Assembly (NCBI GenBank): GCA_963762085.1
Contig: CAVXJD010000003.1
Span: forward strand, 62,001 to 126,000
Reading direction: 5' to 3'
Origin: DASQGA01 sp963762085
Lineage (GTDB): Bacteria; Actinomycetota; Thermoleophilia; Gaiellales; Gaiellaceae
DNA: 64,000 nucleotides
Positions 8,144 to 16,604 of this stretch are shown here, in pieces. The notes beneath the pieces were generated by a model. The model did not search any database, had not been told where the DNA came from, and was given only the letters and a program-made list of their open reading frames with translations. Position numbers and translations under genes: made by a program. Numbering within the stretch: position 1 is the stretch's first letter; each line of letters starts with the position of its first letter.

Positions 8144-8956
8144 CTAGGCGAGTCCGACCGGCGGCTCGTCGGTCCGCGCGCGAGCACGTGCTACCCACCA
8201 GTTGATCTCGGCGCCCATGACGAGGATGTTCGCCATCACATAGAGCCAGAAGAGAAGCAGGACGAGCCCTCCGAAGGCCTGGAGGGTCACGAGCCCCTCC
8301 GTTACGCGCACGAACAGCGGCAGAATCTGAAAGCTCGCCTGGAGGAGGACGGCCGCGAAGATGGCGCCCGGGAGCGTCTCGCGCCAGGTGAGTGCCTCGT
8401 TGGTGAGGATCCGGTAGACGCTCCACGCGAACCCGAGCACGAGCAGCGTCGAAACGGCAATGCCATAGACGTACGCGAGCACCGGCCCGATGTAGGTCGT
8501 GTCCTTCGCGAGCTCGACGCCGAACGAGCTGACGATGAGGGCCACGAACAGCATCACGAGGGCGGTGGCCGTCAGCAGCAGGACGAGGAGCTTCTGGTGG
8601 ACGAAGGAGCGGTTCGGGAGTCCATAGACGATGTTGAAAGCGGACTCGAGCACGCTGAAAAACCCGAGCGCGCTCCAGAGGAGGCCTACTCCTCCGATGA
8701 TGCCCACCGTGCCGGCGCTCTCGCGGATCGAGTCGACGACGGAGAGGAGACGCTCGACCGAGCTCTGAGGGAAGGCGCGCTGGAGCTGCTCGATCAGGTA
8801 GCTCGACTCGTTCTGCTCGCCGGTCAGCGCGACGAGTGAGAGCGCGAGGAAGAGGAGGGGGACGAACGCGAGCAAAGCGAAGTACGCGACCATCGCGGCG
8901 AGGTGCGTTCCACGGTCCCGCAGGAACTTCCCCAGGATCGCCGAGATGGCGCGCAT
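8144..8956 (-). CDS. YihY/BrkB family inner-membrane protein
   Basis: A 270-aa protein with about six hydrophobic helices and the family features HLAAMVAYFALLAFVPLLFL near the N-terminus and PGAIFAAVLLQASFQI in the middle. The family is often annotated as RNase BN in error; its real role is unknown, perhaps transport. The ATG at 8956 is 6 nt downstream of TAGACT. It diverges from the roadblock-like gene and ends 15 bp from the convergent cNMP gene. Confidence 0.87.
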   Translation of the reverse strand: MRAISAILGKFLRDRGTHLAAMVAYFALLAFVPLLFLALSLVALTGEQNESSYLIEQLQRAFPQSSVERLLSVVDSIRESAGTVGIIGGVGLLWSALGFFSVLESAFNIVYGLPNRSFVHQKLLVLLLTATALVMLFVALIVSSFGVELAKDTTYIGPVLAYVYGIAVSTLLVLGFAWSVYRILTNEALTWRETLPGAIFAAVLLQASFQILPLFVRVTEGLVTLQAFGGLVLLLFWLYVMANILVMGAEINWWVARARARTDEPPVGLA

Positions 8957-8999
8957 CGCCCGAGTCTAGGAGCGATGGAGGCTGTGGTAGGTTGGCCGC

Positions 9000-9413
9000 A
9001 TGGACGCCGCACAGGCGCTCGCCGACCTGACAGAGATCTCGACCCAGATTCAGGCGGCGCTGATTGCGGACGAGAAGGGGGCGGTTCTCGCGTCCACGTT
9101 CGCCGATGACGCGACGGCCGGCGAGGTCGCGCGGTCTGCGCTCGAGCTCCTCGCTGCGGCCGAGGACACGGGTCGGGATGGGACCGTCAGCCTGACGCAG
9201 GTCCTGGCCGCCGCGGGTGCCGGTTCCGTCTTCGTGGTGCGCGGGGACGCCCGGATCGCCATCGCGATCACGGGCCCCGAGCCGACGGTCGGGCTCGTCT
9301 TCTACGACCTGAAGACCTGCCTTCGGCTCTCCGCAGCTGAGCAGCCAGAGAAGCCCGCGAAGTCCAAGCGCTCCACCCGAAGCAAGGCAGAGGAGCAGAG
9401 CGTCGATGCGTAG
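9000..9413 (+). CDS. roadblock/LC7-like small protein
   Basis: A 137-aa protein whose first 105 residues look like a roadblock/longin fold: LTEISTQIQAALIADEKGAVLAS, then a helix and the strand GSVFVVRGDARIAIAIT. The tail is lysine/serine-rich (KPAKSKRSTRSK). In actinobacteria such proteins often act with small GTPases or as scaffolds, but no GTPase is next to it. The start ATG is 6 nt after TAGGTT. It overlaps the next small gene by 8 nt, so they form an operon with pyrE. Confidence 0.7.
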   Translation: MDAAQALADLTEISTQIQAALIADEKGAVLASTFADDATAGEVARSALELLAAAEDTGRDGTVSLTQVLAAAGAGSVFVVRGDARIAIAITGPEPTVGLVFYDLKTCLRLSAAEQPEKPAKSKRSTRSKAEEQSVDA

Positions 9414-9609
9414 GGCTGTTCGGTGGGGCGTCGTGGCTGTGGGATCGGCCGCCGGCCTTGCGCTCTGGCGGCGGTCGTCGAGCAAGGGCCGCGAGCGGGT
9501 CGAGCTGTATTACTCGGACGGCTCGATGGTGTCGTTCCCGGAGGACTCGACCGAGGCCGCGAGGCTCATCCCGCTCGCGCGTCAAGTTCTCATCAGCGCA
9601 CGCCGGTGA
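9406..9609 (+). CDS. small membrane-anchored hypothetical protein (67 aa)
   Basis: A 67-aa protein with a probable N-terminal membrane helix (RWGVVAVGSAAGLALWRR) followed by a short soluble part including VELYYSDGSMVSFPEDS. I do not recognise a family. It overlaps the roadblock-like gene by 8 nt and pyrE by 4 nt (GTGA), which supports it as a real translated gene. It could be a membrane partner for the roadblock-like protein. Confidence 0.7.
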   Translation: MRRAVRWGVVAVGSAAGLALWRRSSSKGRERVELYYSDGSMVSFPEDSTEAARLIPLARQVLISARR

Positions 9610-10148
9610 CGGACGCAGAGCTCGCGCAGAGAATCCGCGAGCGCGCGTATCTCGAGGGCGACTTCGTTCTGCGCTCGGGCCGCCGCTCCCGCTACTACCT
9701 GGACAAGTACCGGTTCGAGACCGACCCGGAGCTCTTGCGGGAGCTCGGCGAGCGGATTGCAGCTTTTGTGGCTACGAGCTCCGAGCGGCCCGACCGGCTG
9801 GCCGGCCCCGAGCTCGGCGCCGTCGCGCTCGCCGCCTCTGCCTCGCTCGCATCCGGGCTTCCCTTCCTGATCGTTCGAAACGGCGCGAAGGGATACGGGA
9901 CCGACCGGGTGCTCGAGGGTGTCTTCGAGCCCGGCGAGCGGGTCTGCCTCGTCGAAGACGTCGTGACCACCGGGGGCGCCGCGGTCAAGGCCGTCGATGA
10001 GCTCCGGGCGGCAGGTCTGGAGTGCCGAACGGCGGTCTGCGTGGTGGATCGGGAGGAGGGTGGAGTGGACGCTCTCGCCCGTCAGGCCGTCCGGCTGACG
10101 CCGCTCTTTCGCGCCAGTGAGATCGTTGCGGCCGAAAAAGGCCCGTAA
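9606..10148 (+). CDS. pyrE: orotate phosphoribosyltransferase
   Basis: A 180-aa enzyme of pyrimidine synthesis joining orotate to PRPP. The PRPP-binding motif is VCLVEDVVTTGGAAVKAV; FVLRSGRRSRYYLDKYRFE and FLIVRNGAKGYGTDRVLEG fit OPRT. The GTG at 9606 is chosen because it overlaps the upstream stop as GTGA and gives the usual family length; an upstream in-frame start at 9423 would run through the previous gene. Confidence 0.93.
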   Translation: MTDAELAQRIRERAYLEGDFVLRSGRRSRYYLDKYRFETDPELLRELGERIAAFVATSSERPDRLAGPELGAVALAASASLASGLPFLIVRNGAKGYGTDRVLEGVFEPGERVCLVEDVVTTGGAAVKAVDELRAAGLECRTAVCVVDREEGGVDALARQAVRLTPLFRASEIVAAEKGP

Positions 10149-10158
10149 ACCCGCATCA

Positions 10159-10187
10159 TTGCGTGAAATCGCGGCCCCTGTTAGTCT
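10159..10187 (+). promoter_or_regulatory. promoter of the HU gene
   Basis: TTGCGT (10159-10164) and TAGTCT (10182-10187) are separated by 17 bp, a good sigma70-type match. The box lies about 44 bp before the GTG start, leaving an untranslated leader with a strong Shine-Dalgarno (GGAGGAGGAG) upstream of 10231. Confidence 0.6.
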
Positions 10188-10230
10188 GGTGCCGCTTCAC
10201 CACGGACCCAAGACGGAGGAGGAGAGCGCA

Positions 10231-10509
10231 GTGACGAAATCCGAGTTTGTCGAGAAGGTGGCCTCCAAGGCTGACCTTTCGAAGCGCGATGCCGCCAAGG
10301 CGGTAGACGCCTTCCTCGACTCGGTTCAGGAGACCCTCGTGAGCGGTGAGGCTGTGTCGTTCACCGGTTTCGGCAAGTTCTCGCCGCAGCGGCGGAACGA
10401 GCGCCAGGGTGTGAACCCCCGCACGGGAGAGAAGGTCACGATCCAGGCAGCGACGGTCCCGAAGTTCTCAGCAGGCAGCGGGCTGAAGAGCGCCCTTCGC
10501 AACACCTAG
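10231..10509 (+). CDS. hup: DNA-binding protein HU
   Basis: A 92-aa nucleoid protein. It has the dimerisation helices (TKSEFVEKVASKADLSKRDA), the core GFGKFSPQRRNERQGVNPRT with the DNA-intercalating Asn-Pro region, and a short basic tail. There is no long Lys/Ala extension of the mycobacterial type. The GTG at 10231 follows a GGAGGA ribosome site; the longer in-frame ORF from 10117 overlaps pyrE and lacks family support. Confidence 0.93.
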   Translation: MTKSEFVEKVASKADLSKRDAAKAVDAFLDSVQETLVSGEAVSFTGFGKFSPQRRNERQGVNPRTGEKVTIQAATVPKFSAGSGLKSALRNT

Positions 10510-10535
10510 AAGGCTCGACCCTCCAACGTTCCGAC

Positions 10536-10559
10536 GAGGGCCGCCGCGAGGCGGCCCTC
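10536..10559. terminator. bidirectional hairpin terminator after HU
   Basis: A perfect 10-bp G/C stem with arms GAGGGCCGCC (10536-10545) and GGCGGCCCTC (10550-10559) around a GCGA loop sits between the convergent HU and VOC genes. Only a short T-run follows, so it may be partly Rho-dependent. Confidence 0.7.
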
Positions 10560-10565
10560 TGACTT

Positions 10566-10988
10566 TCAGGGCGTGAGGTGCACGGCGCCGTCGTCGTCGA
10601 GCGTCCACCTTGGGTTATGCGCGATCTCCCACGGGTGGCCGTCGGGGTCGGTGAAAGCGCCCGAGTAGCCGCCCCAGAACGTGGCCTCCGGTCTACGAGT
10701 AACGGCCGCCCCCCCAGCCTCGGCCTCGGCGACGACCGCATCGACTTCCCCCGGGGAGCGCACGTTGTGAGCGAGCGTGATCCCGCCCCAGCCGCCCGTG
10801 TCGTCGACCCCGGAGTCGGCGGCAAGCGCCTCGCGGTCCCAGAGGGAGACGACGAGGCCCCCGGCCTGGAAGAAGACGACGTCATCGTCGGGCGCCGCCC
10901 GCGTCGACCAGCCGAGCGCCTCGTAGAACTCCCGGGCACGGGCCAGGTCGCGCACGCCGAGCGTCACCACGCTGACTCGCTGCTCCAT
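10566..10988 (-). CDS. VOC (glyoxalase/bleomycin-resistance fold) family protein
   Basis: A 140-aa vicinal-oxygen-chelate protein: VSVVTLGVRDLARAREFYEA at the start, then the second betaalphabetabetabeta module ending WGGYSGAFTDPDGHPWEIAH. Metal ligands are plausible (H and E in the second half), but the substrate is unknown. It is divergent from the exonuclease-UvrC gene and shares the 65-bp region that carries a LexA box, so it may also respond to DNA damage. Confidence 0.85.
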   Translation of the reverse strand: MEQRVSVVTLGVRDLARAREFYEALGWSTRAAPDDDVVFFQAGGLVVSLWDREALAADSGVDDTGGWGGITLAHNVRSPGEVDAVVAEAEAGGAAVTRRPEATFWGGYSGAFTDPDGHPWEIAHNPRWTLDDDGAVHLTP

Positions 10989-11018
10989 GCCGGAAGCCTG
11001 TCACGGCCAGGAGTGGAG

Positions 11019-11047
11019 TTGAAGGCGAACATATGTTCGTCTAGGAT
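11019..11047 (+). promoter_or_regulatory. leaderless SOS promoter with LexA box in the spacer
   Basis: TTGAAG (11019-11024) and TAGGAT (11042-11047) have a 17-bp spacer, and the ATG follows 6 nt after the -10. Inside the spacer is the perfect palindrome CGAACATATGTTCG (11026-11039), which matches the Gram-positive/actinobacterial LexA box CGAAC-N4-GTTCG. LexA bound here would directly block RNA polymerase. Confidence 0.85.
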
Positions 11048-11053
11048 CGACCC

Positions 11054-12754
11054 ATGCAGCTCAGGCTCGATGCCGCCGACAGGCTCGTGGAGCTGGTCGA
11101 GGAACGGGGCGGCGTCCTCCCGGTCGAGGAGGCGGCCCGGTCGCTCTTCGCCCTCTCGCGGGCACCGGCCGGGCTGGCGCGCGATCTGCTCGCGGACATC
11201 GTCGGCGCAGACTCCCGCCTCGACTGGAGTGGCCGCTCGGTCGGGCTCGCCGGCTCGCAGCTCCCGGCGCTCCCTCTCGAGGCAGCCACGTACGTGGTGG
11301 TCGACCTCGAGACGACCGGTCTCGCCCCGGGTCGCGCGCGCATTTGCGAGATAGGCGCCGTTCGGGTTCGCGGCCTCGAGCTCGCAGCGGCGTTCGAGAG
11401 CCTCGTCGATCCGGCCGTCGCTCTGCCCGCGAGCATCACGGCGTTGACGGGCCTCTCCGACGCAGACCTCCAGGGAGCGCCGTCGCCCGGGGCCGCGGTC
11501 GCCCGTTTCCTCGACTTCGCCGGCGACTGCGTGCTCGTGGCCCACAATGCGCGGTTCGACGTCGGCTTCCTGAATCACGAGGTCGAGCGCTTGTACGGAC
11601 GGCGGCTCGGCTTGCCCGTCCTGGACACCGTCTGGCTGGCGCGGCGGCTGCTCGCGGGTCGAGCCGGACGCGCGAGCCTCGCGTCCCTGGCGTATTTCTT
11701 CGGCACCTCGACGGAGCCCTGTCACCGGGCGTTGCCCGACGCACGGGCGACGGGCGAGATCCTCGTCCATCTCCTGGGGCTCGCCCAGGAGCGCGGAGCG
11801 CGCTCGGTTGCAGACGTCCTCGAGCTGGCGGCGCCTCGAGCGCGCCGCGTGCACGCGAAGCGCGGGCTCGCTTTCGGGACCCCCGAGCGCCCGGGCGTCT
11901 ACGTCTTCCGCGATGTGCACGGACAGGCGCTCTACGTGGGTCGCGCCCGGAACCTCCGGGCCCGGCTTCGCTCCTATTTCCGTTCGGAGAGGCAGCGTCC
12001 CGCGGTCGAGGCGGCCCTCGCAGCGCTCGACCGGATCGAATGGACCATCCTCGGGTCGGAGCTCGAGGCCGGCCTCGAGGAGCTGCGGCTGATCCGCGAG
12101 CTCCGGCCACCGGCCAACGCCCGGAGCGCTCGGCCGGACCGTTACGTCTACCTTCGCCGGCGGGGCGGCACGATGGTGGTCACGTCGCGGCCGGGCGAGC
12201 TCGGCCCGATCCGGAGCCGGCGCCGCGCCGAGCGGGCCGCGCGAGCGCTGGCAGGAAGCTCGGAGGAGGAGCTCGCGCTGATCCGGTCCGGTGGCGCGTT
12301 GCCGCGTCTCCGGGCTCGCCTGCGCGACCTGTCCGAGTCGCTGCGTTACGAGGAGGCGGCGAAGCTGCGTGACCGCATCAAGGGACTCGAGGAGGTAGTG
12401 CGCGATCTGAGGACGCTTGATCGGCTCCGCTCGCTGGGCGCGTGCCTGGTCGTCCCGGCCCAGGAGCAGGGCTCACTGCGGGGCGTCTTCGTTGCCGGGG
12501 GGAAGGTCGCCTGCGTGCGGACGTTCCCGGCCGCTGGGGCTGCAGCAGTTCTCGAAGTGCGTGCCGGGCTCGCGATCGCCCGGGCGGCGCAGGCTGACGG
12601 GACGACGTTCGACGCCGAGGCTGCCGACGAGCTTCTCCTCATCGGCTCCTTCCTGCGCCGGCCGCCGCCCGAGCTTTCGGTTTCAACCCTCGACGAAGAG
12701 GCGATTCTTGCTGTGTGTGCAGGAAAGGGTCGTCTTTGGGCAGGTGTAGCCTAA
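11054..12754 (+). CDS. DEDD exonuclease fused to GIY-YIG/UvrC-like nuclease
   Basis: A 566-aa repair protein. Residues about 1-75 look like a small helical/winged region. Then comes a DnaQ-type 3'-5' exonuclease: VVVDLETTGLAPGRARICEI (Exo I), VLVAHNARFDVGFLNHE (Exo II) and CHRALPDARATGEI (Exo III). A GIY-YIG nuclease follows from about 275 (GVYVFRDVHGQALYVGRARN), with a UVR helix pair at about 430 (SLRYEEAAKLRDRIKGLEE). The full UvrC C-terminal endonuclease is absent. This architecture is known in actinobacteria. The upstream LexA box indicates SOS induction and a role in repair. Confidence 0.9.
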   Translation: MQLRLDAADRLVELVEERGGVLPVEEAARSLFALSRAPAGLARDLLADIVGADSRLDWSGRSVGLAGSQLPALPLEAATYVVVDLETTGLAPGRARICEIGAVRVRGLELAAAFESLVDPAVALPASITALTGLSDADLQGAPSPGAAVARFLDFAGDCVLVAHNARFDVGFLNHEVERLYGRRLGLPVLDTVWLARRLLAGRAGRASLASLAYFFGTSTEPCHRALPDARATGEILVHLLGLAQERGARSVADVLELAAPRARRVHAKRGLAFGTPERPGVYVFRDVHGQALYVGRARNLRARLRSYFRSERQRPAVEAALAALDRIEWTILGSELEAGLEELRLIRELRPPANARSARPDRYVYLRRRGGTMVVTSRPGELGPIRSRRRAERAARALAGSSEEELALIRSGGALPRLRARLRDLSESLRYEEAAKLRDRIKGLEEVVRDLRTLDRLRSLGACLVVPAQEQGSLRGVFVAGGKVACVRTFPAAGAAAVLEVRAGLAIARAAQADGTTFDAEAADELLLIGSFLRRPPPELSVSTLDEEAILAVCAGKGRLWAGVA

Positions 12755-12763
12755 GCTCCGTTC

Positions 12764-13696
12764 ATGAGGCAGGAGCTCGAGGCCGCCGCCACGATCTCGG
12801 CGGGAGCATTCGCTGACCGGGTCGCGGAGGCGGTGGAGCGGAAACGGAGCCAGCTTCTCGTGGGGCTCGACCCGCGTGCAGAGCTCCTGCCGGTCGAGCT
12901 TCGGGCTGGCGCCCATGCCGGCCGGGCGGCGGCGGCTGACGCCTGTGCCCGGTTCTGTACGGGACTCGTGGACGCGGTTTGCCCGTACGTCGTCGGGGTG
13001 AAGGTTCAACTGGCTTTTTTCGAAGCCCTCGGCGCCGACGGGGCACGAGCCTTCGAGGACGTTTGCGCCTATGCGCGCACCGCCGGGCTGATCGTGATCG
13101 CGGACGGGAAGCGGGGCGACATCGGCTCGACGGCACGAGCGTACGCGGATGCGTACCTCGAAGCGCACGAGGACGGTTCCGCTCCGGCGGTCGATGCGCT
13201 CACCGTGAACCCCTATCTCGGGAGCGACTCCGTCGAGCCGCTGATCGCGGCGTGCCGGCGCTCCGGCACCGGCATCTTCTGTCTCGTCCACACGTCGAAC
13301 TCCGGGAGCGTCGACGTCCAGGACCTCGCGACTTCCGACGGCCGGCGGGTCTGGCATCACCTCGCCGAGCTGGTCGATCAGTGGGGCGCGGAGCTCGTCG
13401 GAGACAGAGGAATCTCGAGCGTCGGCGCGGTAGTCGGCGCGACCTACCCCAGGGCGGTCGGGGAGGCGAGGCGCCTGATGCCGAAAGCCATCCTGCTCCT
13501 GCCCGGGATCGGTGCTCAGGGGGCCACACCCGCGGACGTGGCTCGGGCGTTCACGAGCGGGCCATCCAGTGCGCTCGTGCCGGTCTCCCGCTCGATCATC
13601 TACGCATTTCGGGTCGACGGGGCGGACTGGCGGAAGGCGGCCGCGGCCGAGGCTGCGCGCTTGCGGCGGGAGGTCTGGGGGGTAGCCGGGTGGTAG
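12764..13696 (+). CDS. pyrF: orotidine 5'-phosphate decarboxylase (type 2)
   Basis: A 310-aa UMP-forming decarboxylase. The catalytic motif is VIADGKRGDIGSTA (Asp-Lys-x-x-Asp), with LLVGLDPR near the start and LLPGIGAQGATPADV near the end; the length fits the long type 2 form. The ATG at 12764 is 6 nt after TAAGCT, whose TAA is the stop of the upstream gene, so it likely has its own leaderless promoter. It overlaps the LysM gene by 7 nt. Confidence 0.93.
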   Translation: MRQELEAAATISAGAFADRVAEAVERKRSQLLVGLDPRAELLPVELRAGAHAGRAAAADACARFCTGLVDAVCPYVVGVKVQLAFFEALGADGARAFEDVCAYARTAGLIVIADGKRGDIGSTARAYADAYLEAHEDGSAPAVDALTVNPYLGSDSVEPLIAACRRSGTGIFCLVHTSNSGSVDVQDLATSDGRRVWHHLAELVDQWGAELVGDRGISSVGAVVGATYPRAVGEARRLMPKAILLLPGIGAQGATPADVARAFTSGPSSALVPVSRSIIYAFRVDGADWRKAAAAEAARLRREVWGVAGW

Positions 13697-14046
13697 ACCC
13701 CGACCAGCTCCGCGATTGGGGCCCGCGTCTGCTTGCGCCGCTCGCCTTCTTCGTGGCAGCGACGGTGCTCGTGCTCGTCGTCCATCGCGCTCTGAACGCT
13801 GACAGCGGCGCGACCCCGACCCCGGCGCCCAGGGTCACTGAGCCCGGGACGAGCGTGACCCAGCCCGCGACGAGCACCAGGGACGAGGCCCCTCCCGCGA
13901 AGAAGAAGTTCTACCGCGTGCAACCCGGCGACACCCTTGATGCGATCGCGGCGCGCTTCAAGACGACGACTGCGGACCTGATCACGCTCAACCCCGAGAT
14001 CGACCCGTTGTCACTGAGCGTGGGCCAGCGAATAAGAATCCGTTAA
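13690..14046 (+). CDS. LysM-domain membrane-anchored protein
   Basis: A 118-aa protein with one N-terminal membrane helix (LLAPLAFFVAATVLVLVVH), a Thr/Pro-rich linker, and a C-terminal LysM domain (FYRVQPGDTLDAIAARFKTT to VGQRIRIR). It probably anchors to peptidoglycan on the outer face of the membrane. There is no catalytic domain. The GTG start overlaps the pyrF stop. Confidence 0.85.
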   Translation: MVDPDQLRDWGPRLLAPLAFFVAATVLVLVVHRALNADSGATPTPAPRVTEPGTSVTQPATSTRDEAPPAKKKFYRVQPGDTLDAIAARFKTTTADLITLNPEIDPLSLSVGQRIRIR

Positions 14047-14054
14047 CCGACCTC

Positions 14055-14113
14055 TAAGAGAGCTTGTCGAAACGCAGCAGTGCCGTCGAGCGGCGATTCA
14101 ACAATCTCCCCTA
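14055..14113. repeat. dispersed repeat copy A (internally deleted)
   Basis: The left part (including CGAAACGCAGCAGTGCCGTC) matches copy B at 47103-47270, and the right part (GAGCGGCGATTCAACAATC and CCCTAG) matches the end of copy C at 57233-57405. The middle, including the central palindrome, is missing. The copy lies between two convergent genes, and its end includes the stop codon of the minus-strand gene. Confidence 0.75.
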
Positions 14114-14440
14114 GCCGTCGCGGGAGAGCTCGCGCCGTCGCTGCTCGGCACGGACTTTCTTGGCCGCGTGGACACCGGCAAGCGCGATCGTCATGAATGG
14201 GTTCCCGAGGGTGCGGGCACGGACCATGCCCACCTCGACGCGCCGCTCCCGGCGAGGGATTCTGAGGTGGCGCGGCGGACTGTCCAGAGGAACGACACGT
14301 TCCCGGCCCTTCCTCTCTTCGCCCGTCCAGACAAAGAATCGCGTCGGACGCAGATCGAAGCCGCCGAGTGACCCGATCTGCACCTCGAACGAGCGCTCGA
14401 CCCCGCGGACGCGCACGGGCTTTGTCTCCTCGGACCCCAT
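14111..14440 (-). CDS. hypothetical protein (109 aa)
   Basis: A 109-aa, very basic protein with no family I recognise. The first half is mostly beta (VRVRGVERSFEVQIGSLGGF, RFFVWTGEERKGRERVV) and the second half contains a weakly hydrophobic stretch (NPFMTIALAGVHAAKK), perhaps a membrane-associated helix. The ATG at 14440 is preceded by TAGAAT with a 9-nt gap. It is divergent from the carboxypeptidase gene. Confidence 0.6.
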   Translation of the reverse strand: MGSEETKPVRVRGVERSFEVQIGSLGGFDLRPTRFFVWTGEERKGRERVVPLDSPPRHLRIPRRERRVEVGMVRARTLGNPFMTIALAGVHAAKKVRAEQRRRELSRDG

Positions 14441-14476
14441 CGCCGACCCATTCTAGTCCCCGCTAGATTGGCCACC

Positions 14477-15616
14477 GTGCGCCGCCGGTTAGTGCTCGTC
14501 CTCGTCGCTCTGGCGGTCGCGACACCCGCCGAGGCGGCCGTCGATACACCATCGTCGAGCGCCCGCGCGGTGCTCGTCGCGACCGGGGCTGGAGAGGTGC
14601 TCTACGAGCGGAGCGCGGAACGGGAACTCCCGATGGCGAGTATCACGAAGCTGATGACCGCGATCGTGGTGCTCGAGCGCAAGCGGCCCGGTGACCTGAT
14701 GACCGTTCGCGAGACCGCTGCGGGAGTGGGCGAGTCGAGCGTGCACCTTCTGGTCGGCGAGAAGCTGAGTGTCCGCGACCTTCTCGCCGCGGCGCTGATC
14801 CAGAGCGCGAACGACGCCGCCTTTGCGCTGGCGGCCGGCACGGCAGGCAGCGTCTCGGAATTCGTCGGGCTCATGAACGTGAAGGCGCGGCAGCTCGGTC
14901 TCACGCACACGCACTTCGTCCGCCCTGACGGCCTCGATGTCCCGGGCCACTACTCCTCCGCCCGGGACGTCCTGAAGCTCGCGCGGGTGGCGATGAAGAA
15001 GCCGCTCGTGCGGCGCCTCGTGGCCATGCAGAGCGCCACGATCGCGGGGGGCCGCTCCCTGTTCTCCTGGAACGACCTGCTCGGTCGCTACCCGGGGCTG
15101 ATCGGGGTCAAGACGGGCCACACCGACGCCGCCGGCTGGTGCGAGGTTGCGGCAGCACGGCGCGACGGAGTCACGATCTACACGGTCGTCCTCGGCAGCC
15201 CGACCCGTGCACAGCGGAACGCCGACCTCGCACGTCTGCTGGCCTGGGGCCAGGACTTCTTCGGCCGCCTTCAGGTCGTCTCAACCGGCCACACATACGC
15301 GACGTCGGCGATCAGGCTCGAAGAAGATCGGCTACCGCTCGTCGCGGCCCGCCCGATGCGCGCGGTCGTCCGCGTCGACCAGCCCCTCGTTGAGACCGTC
15401 GTCGCCCCCGCGCTCGTGGCGGGGCCCGTGGAGGCCGGTGCGAGCCTCGGCGAGGTACGGGTCGAGCAGAAGGGGCGGATCATCGCCAGGGTGCCGCTCG
15501 TTGCGGCCCGAAAAGTCGAGGAGCCGGGGTTAGGCCACAAGCTGTCCTGGTACTCTGGGCGAACGCTCGACGAGGCCAGCGACCTGCTCGAGACGGTCTT
15601 CGGGAGCATCTTATGA
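14477..15616 (+). CDS. D-alanyl-D-alanine carboxypeptidase (penicillin-binding protein, DacF type)
   Basis: A 379-aa secreted serine peptidase that trims peptidoglycan stem peptides. The signal peptide is RRRLVLVLVALAVATPAEA; the active-site motifs are MASITKLMTA (SxxK), SANDAAF (SxN) and VKTGHTDAAG (KTG). The C-terminal beta domain continues to about residue 370. The start GTG at 14477 is 7 nt after TAGATT; an upstream TTG at 14468 is less likely. It overlaps the sugar kinase gene by 4 nt (ATGA). Confidence 0.92.
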   Translation: MRRRLVLVLVALAVATPAEAAVDTPSSSARAVLVATGAGEVLYERSAERELPMASITKLMTAIVVLERKRPGDLMTVRETAAGVGESSVHLLVGEKLSVRDLLAAALIQSANDAAFALAAGTAGSVSEFVGLMNVKARQLGLTHTHFVRPDGLDVPGHYSSARDVLKLARVAMKKPLVRRLVAMQSATIAGGRSLFSWNDLLGRYPGLIGVKTGHTDAAGWCEVAAARRDGVTIYTVVLGSPTRAQRNADLARLLAWGQDFFGRLQVVSTGHTYATSAIRLEEDRLPLVAARPMRAVVRVDQPLVETVVAPALVAGPVEAGASLGEVRVEQKGRIIARVPLVAARKVEEPGLGHKLSWYSGRTLDEASDLLETVFGSIL

Positions 15617-16572
15617 TTGTCACCGTCACGCTCAATGCGGCCATGGACCGAACGCTGTCCGTGCCGAACCTGCAGCTTGGCCAGCGCCACCGCGCCAGCC
15701 TCAGCTTCGCGAGCTCCGGCGGCAAGGGAATCAACATTGCGCGGGCGCTGAAGCGGCTCGGCGTCCCCGTCGTGGCGACGGGCCTCGCCGGCGGCCGGAA
15801 CGGCACGCTGATCGTCGAGGACCTGACGAGCGAGGGCATCCTCAACGACTTCGTGCGGATCCGAGGCGACTCGCGGACGTCCCTCGCGGTGCTCGACCCG
15901 ATCTCGGGCGCCCACACCGAGATCAACGAGTGGGGGCCGGAGGTCGACGAGAGCGAGCTCGAGATCCTGCGGGAGAAGCTCGACTACCTGACGAGCGGGG
16001 CCGAGTTCGTCGTGCTCGCCGGCTCGCTCCCCCGCGGTGTCGACCCCGGGTTCTACGGCGATCTGATCAGAGACCTGAACCGTAAGCACGTCCTCTCCGT
16101 TCTCGACTGCGACGGTGAGCCCCTGCGGCTCGGGGTCGAGGCCGAGCCCTACCTCGTCTCACCCAACATGACCGAGGCGGAGCCGCTCGTCGGACACGAG
16201 TTCACGGATCCTGAGGATCTCGTGACCGGGCTCGACGAGATCGCCGAGCTCGGGGCTCGAAACGTCGTCCTGACGGTGCCTGACGGCTGTTACGCCCTGC
16301 TGCGGGAGGACCGCAGCGAGCACCGGCTGCGTGGTCGGGCGCCGATTCTGGAAGCCGTCTCTGCCGTCGGTGCGGGGGACGTCCTGCTCGCGGCCTTCAT
16401 CGCAGCCCGTGCGGCGGGCCGTCCGCTCGAGGATGCGGTGCGGAGCGCCGTCGCGGCCGGAGCAGCCTCGGTCCTCGAAGCCGGAGCCGGGCGGTTCGAC
16501 CCCCGGGAGGCGAGTCGCCTCGCGGGCCTGGTCGAGGTCGACCAGCTCGACCCAGTCGGCCAGGACGCCTAG
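15613..16572 (+). CDS. PfkB-family 1-phosphofructokinase-like hexose kinase
   Basis: A 319-aa ribokinase-fold kinase. It starts IVTVTLNAAMDRTLSVP and has the first PfkB signature (GGKGINIARALKRLGVPVV) and the second, with the catalytic Asp, at AVSAVGAGDVLLAAF. This pattern fits the 1-phosphofructokinase/tagatose-6-phosphate kinase group. Translational coupling to a carboxypeptidase is unusual, so it may be a co-expression accident or hint at a cell-wall sugar substrate. Confidence 0.87.
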   Translation: MIVTVTLNAAMDRTLSVPNLQLGQRHRASLSFASSGGKGINIARALKRLGVPVVATGLAGGRNGTLIVEDLTSEGILNDFVRIRGDSRTSLAVLDPISGAHTEINEWGPEVDESELEILREKLDYLTSGAEFVVLAGSLPRGVDPGFYGDLIRDLNRKHVLSVLDCDGEPLRLGVEAEPYLVSPNMTEAEPLVGHEFTDPEDLVTGLDEIAELGARNVVLTVPDGCYALLREDRSEHRLRGRAPILEAVSAVGAGDVLLAAFIAARAAGRPLEDAVRSAVAAGAASVLEAGAGRFDPREASRLAGLVEVDQLDPVGQDA

Positions 16573-16604
16573 CTTAAGCCTGCCGGGCCGTCTGGCGAGG
16601 CTGG

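Noticed and set aside
8597..9485. Long antisense and shadow ORFs (for example 7899-9485 minus)
   Set aside because: Typical of very high GC DNA; no domain-like sequence and they oppose well-supported genes.
10117..10230. N-terminal extension of HU
   Set aside because: It overlaps pyrE, is not HU-like, and a strong ribosome site precedes the GTG at 10231.
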